Origin: Desulfosarcina alkanivorans
GTDB lineage: Bacteria; Desulfobacterota; Desulfobacteria; Desulfobacterales; Desulfosarcinaceae
Length of the DNA stretch: 64,000 bases
NCBI RefSeq assembly: GCF_009688945.1
Contig: NZ_AP021874.1
Location: 1,178,001-1,242,000, forward strand
Direction of reading: 5' to 3'
Positions 63,742-64,000 of this stretch are shown here, piece after piece. The translations under genes were made by a program, and so were the position numbers. Numbering within the stretch: the stretch's first letter is position 1; the number at the start of each line of letters is the position of its first letter. The notes beneath the pieces were generated by a model. The model was given only the letters and a program-made list of their open reading frames with translations. It made no database searches and was not told where the DNA came from.

Positions 63742-64000
63742 CCTGCCCGGCTTCGGTTAAGTTGGGTCATCTTGAGATTGGCCTTCTCAAAGCGCGTCTG
63801 GTCGACGGTGGCATTCAGAAATTCAGCCCCGTAAAGGTTGGCATTGCGGCAATCGCAGCGTGTCAGGTCAGCCCCTTCGAAGCTGCTCTCCAGCAGGTTG
63901 GCATAGACCAGGTCCGCATTGGAAAGATCGGCTTTCTCGAAACGGGCATTTTTCAGGTCTGCGGCGCTCAGCCTGGCGGAACGCAGCCTGGCTTTGGAAA
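63738..64000 (-). CDS. Pentapeptide-repeat protein, C-terminal fragment at window edge
   Basis: Partial gene continuing beyond the right edge. The visible 87 residues contain clear repeats (ARLSAADLKNARFEKADLS, NADLVYA) and end NLKMTQLNRSRAG before a TGA that overlaps the GTG start of the gene at 61924-63741. In T6SS islands this position is often taken by a DUF2169-pentapeptide fusion, but the rest of the gene is not in view. Confidence 0.75.
   Translation of the reverse strand, partial: SKARLRSARLSAADLKNARFEKADLSNADLVYANLLESSFEGADLTRCDCRNANLYGAEFLNATVDQTRFEKANLKMTQLNRSRAG

Overview
This 64-kb window looks like ordinary chromosome from a GC-rich Gram-negative bacterium, most likely a sulfate-reducing deltaproteobacterium (Desulfobacterota, Desulfosarcina/Desulfatitalea-like). 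That assignment is an inference. It rests on the gene mix: lipoproteins with SPII boxes, RecBCD, RpoH, a PaaK/ACT pair, QueH, a UPF0280 protein next to dGTPase and Mrp, a GAF-GspE ATPase, Hanks-type kinases and type VI secretion (T6SS) accessory genes. No transposase, prophage, CRISPR array or rRNA operon is visible. Two tRNA genes are present: Leu(TAA) and Arg(TCT).

Layout. 1-5 kb: a cyclophilin, a superfamily-2 helicase coupled to a 60-residue membrane protein, a bacterial cereblon-like CULT-domain protein, an IHF/HU protein and a PilZ protein. 5-14.3 kb: a complete recC-recB-recD operon. 14.3-18.6 kb: an envelope-stress-like locus with an ECF sigma factor, its zinc-finger anti-sigma factor, a periplasmic protein, an OmpA-family lipoprotein and two related glycine-zipper secreted proteins. 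Three near-identical ECF-type promoters (GAACTT, 15-nt spacer, GTCTAA/T) precede the sigma operon and both secreted-protein genes. 18.9-22.2 kb: two unrecognised envelope proteins and DAHP synthase. 22.5-27.2 kb: tRNA-Leu, a Rossmann-fold protein, and a maf-yggS-queH-M48 peptidase run. 27.3-38.5 kb: GAF-GspE ATPase, ACT protein, PaaK, a crotonase, an AMIN/amidase_3 cell-wall amidase, MutS and a LapA-domain protein. 38.6-46.3 kb: UPF0280, dGTPase, ATP-grasp, Mrp, Mut7-C, LolB-like and TPR lipoproteins, and RpoH, all on the minus strand. 46.4-48.7 kb: tRNA-Arg, then CheY-like, HDOD and PilZ proteins.

48.8-64 kb holds the most distinctive region. It has a TPR protein with a cysteine-less thioredoxin-like domain, a PEGA-domain Ser/Thr kinase, a PP2C phosphatase, a membrane sensor kinase, and a stand-alone membrane protein carrying the same type of sensor domain. 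A 179-bp MITE-like inverted-repeat element separates the last two. On the plus strand follow a polysaccharide-deacetylase lipoprotein, a LysM/TPR lipoprotein and a double-FHA protein with an apparent frameshift. The window ends in T6SS accessory genes (DUF4150/PAAR-like, DUF3540, two pentapeptide-repeat proteins). Kinases, phosphatase and FHA protein beside T6SS genes suggest threonine-phosphorylation control of secretion.
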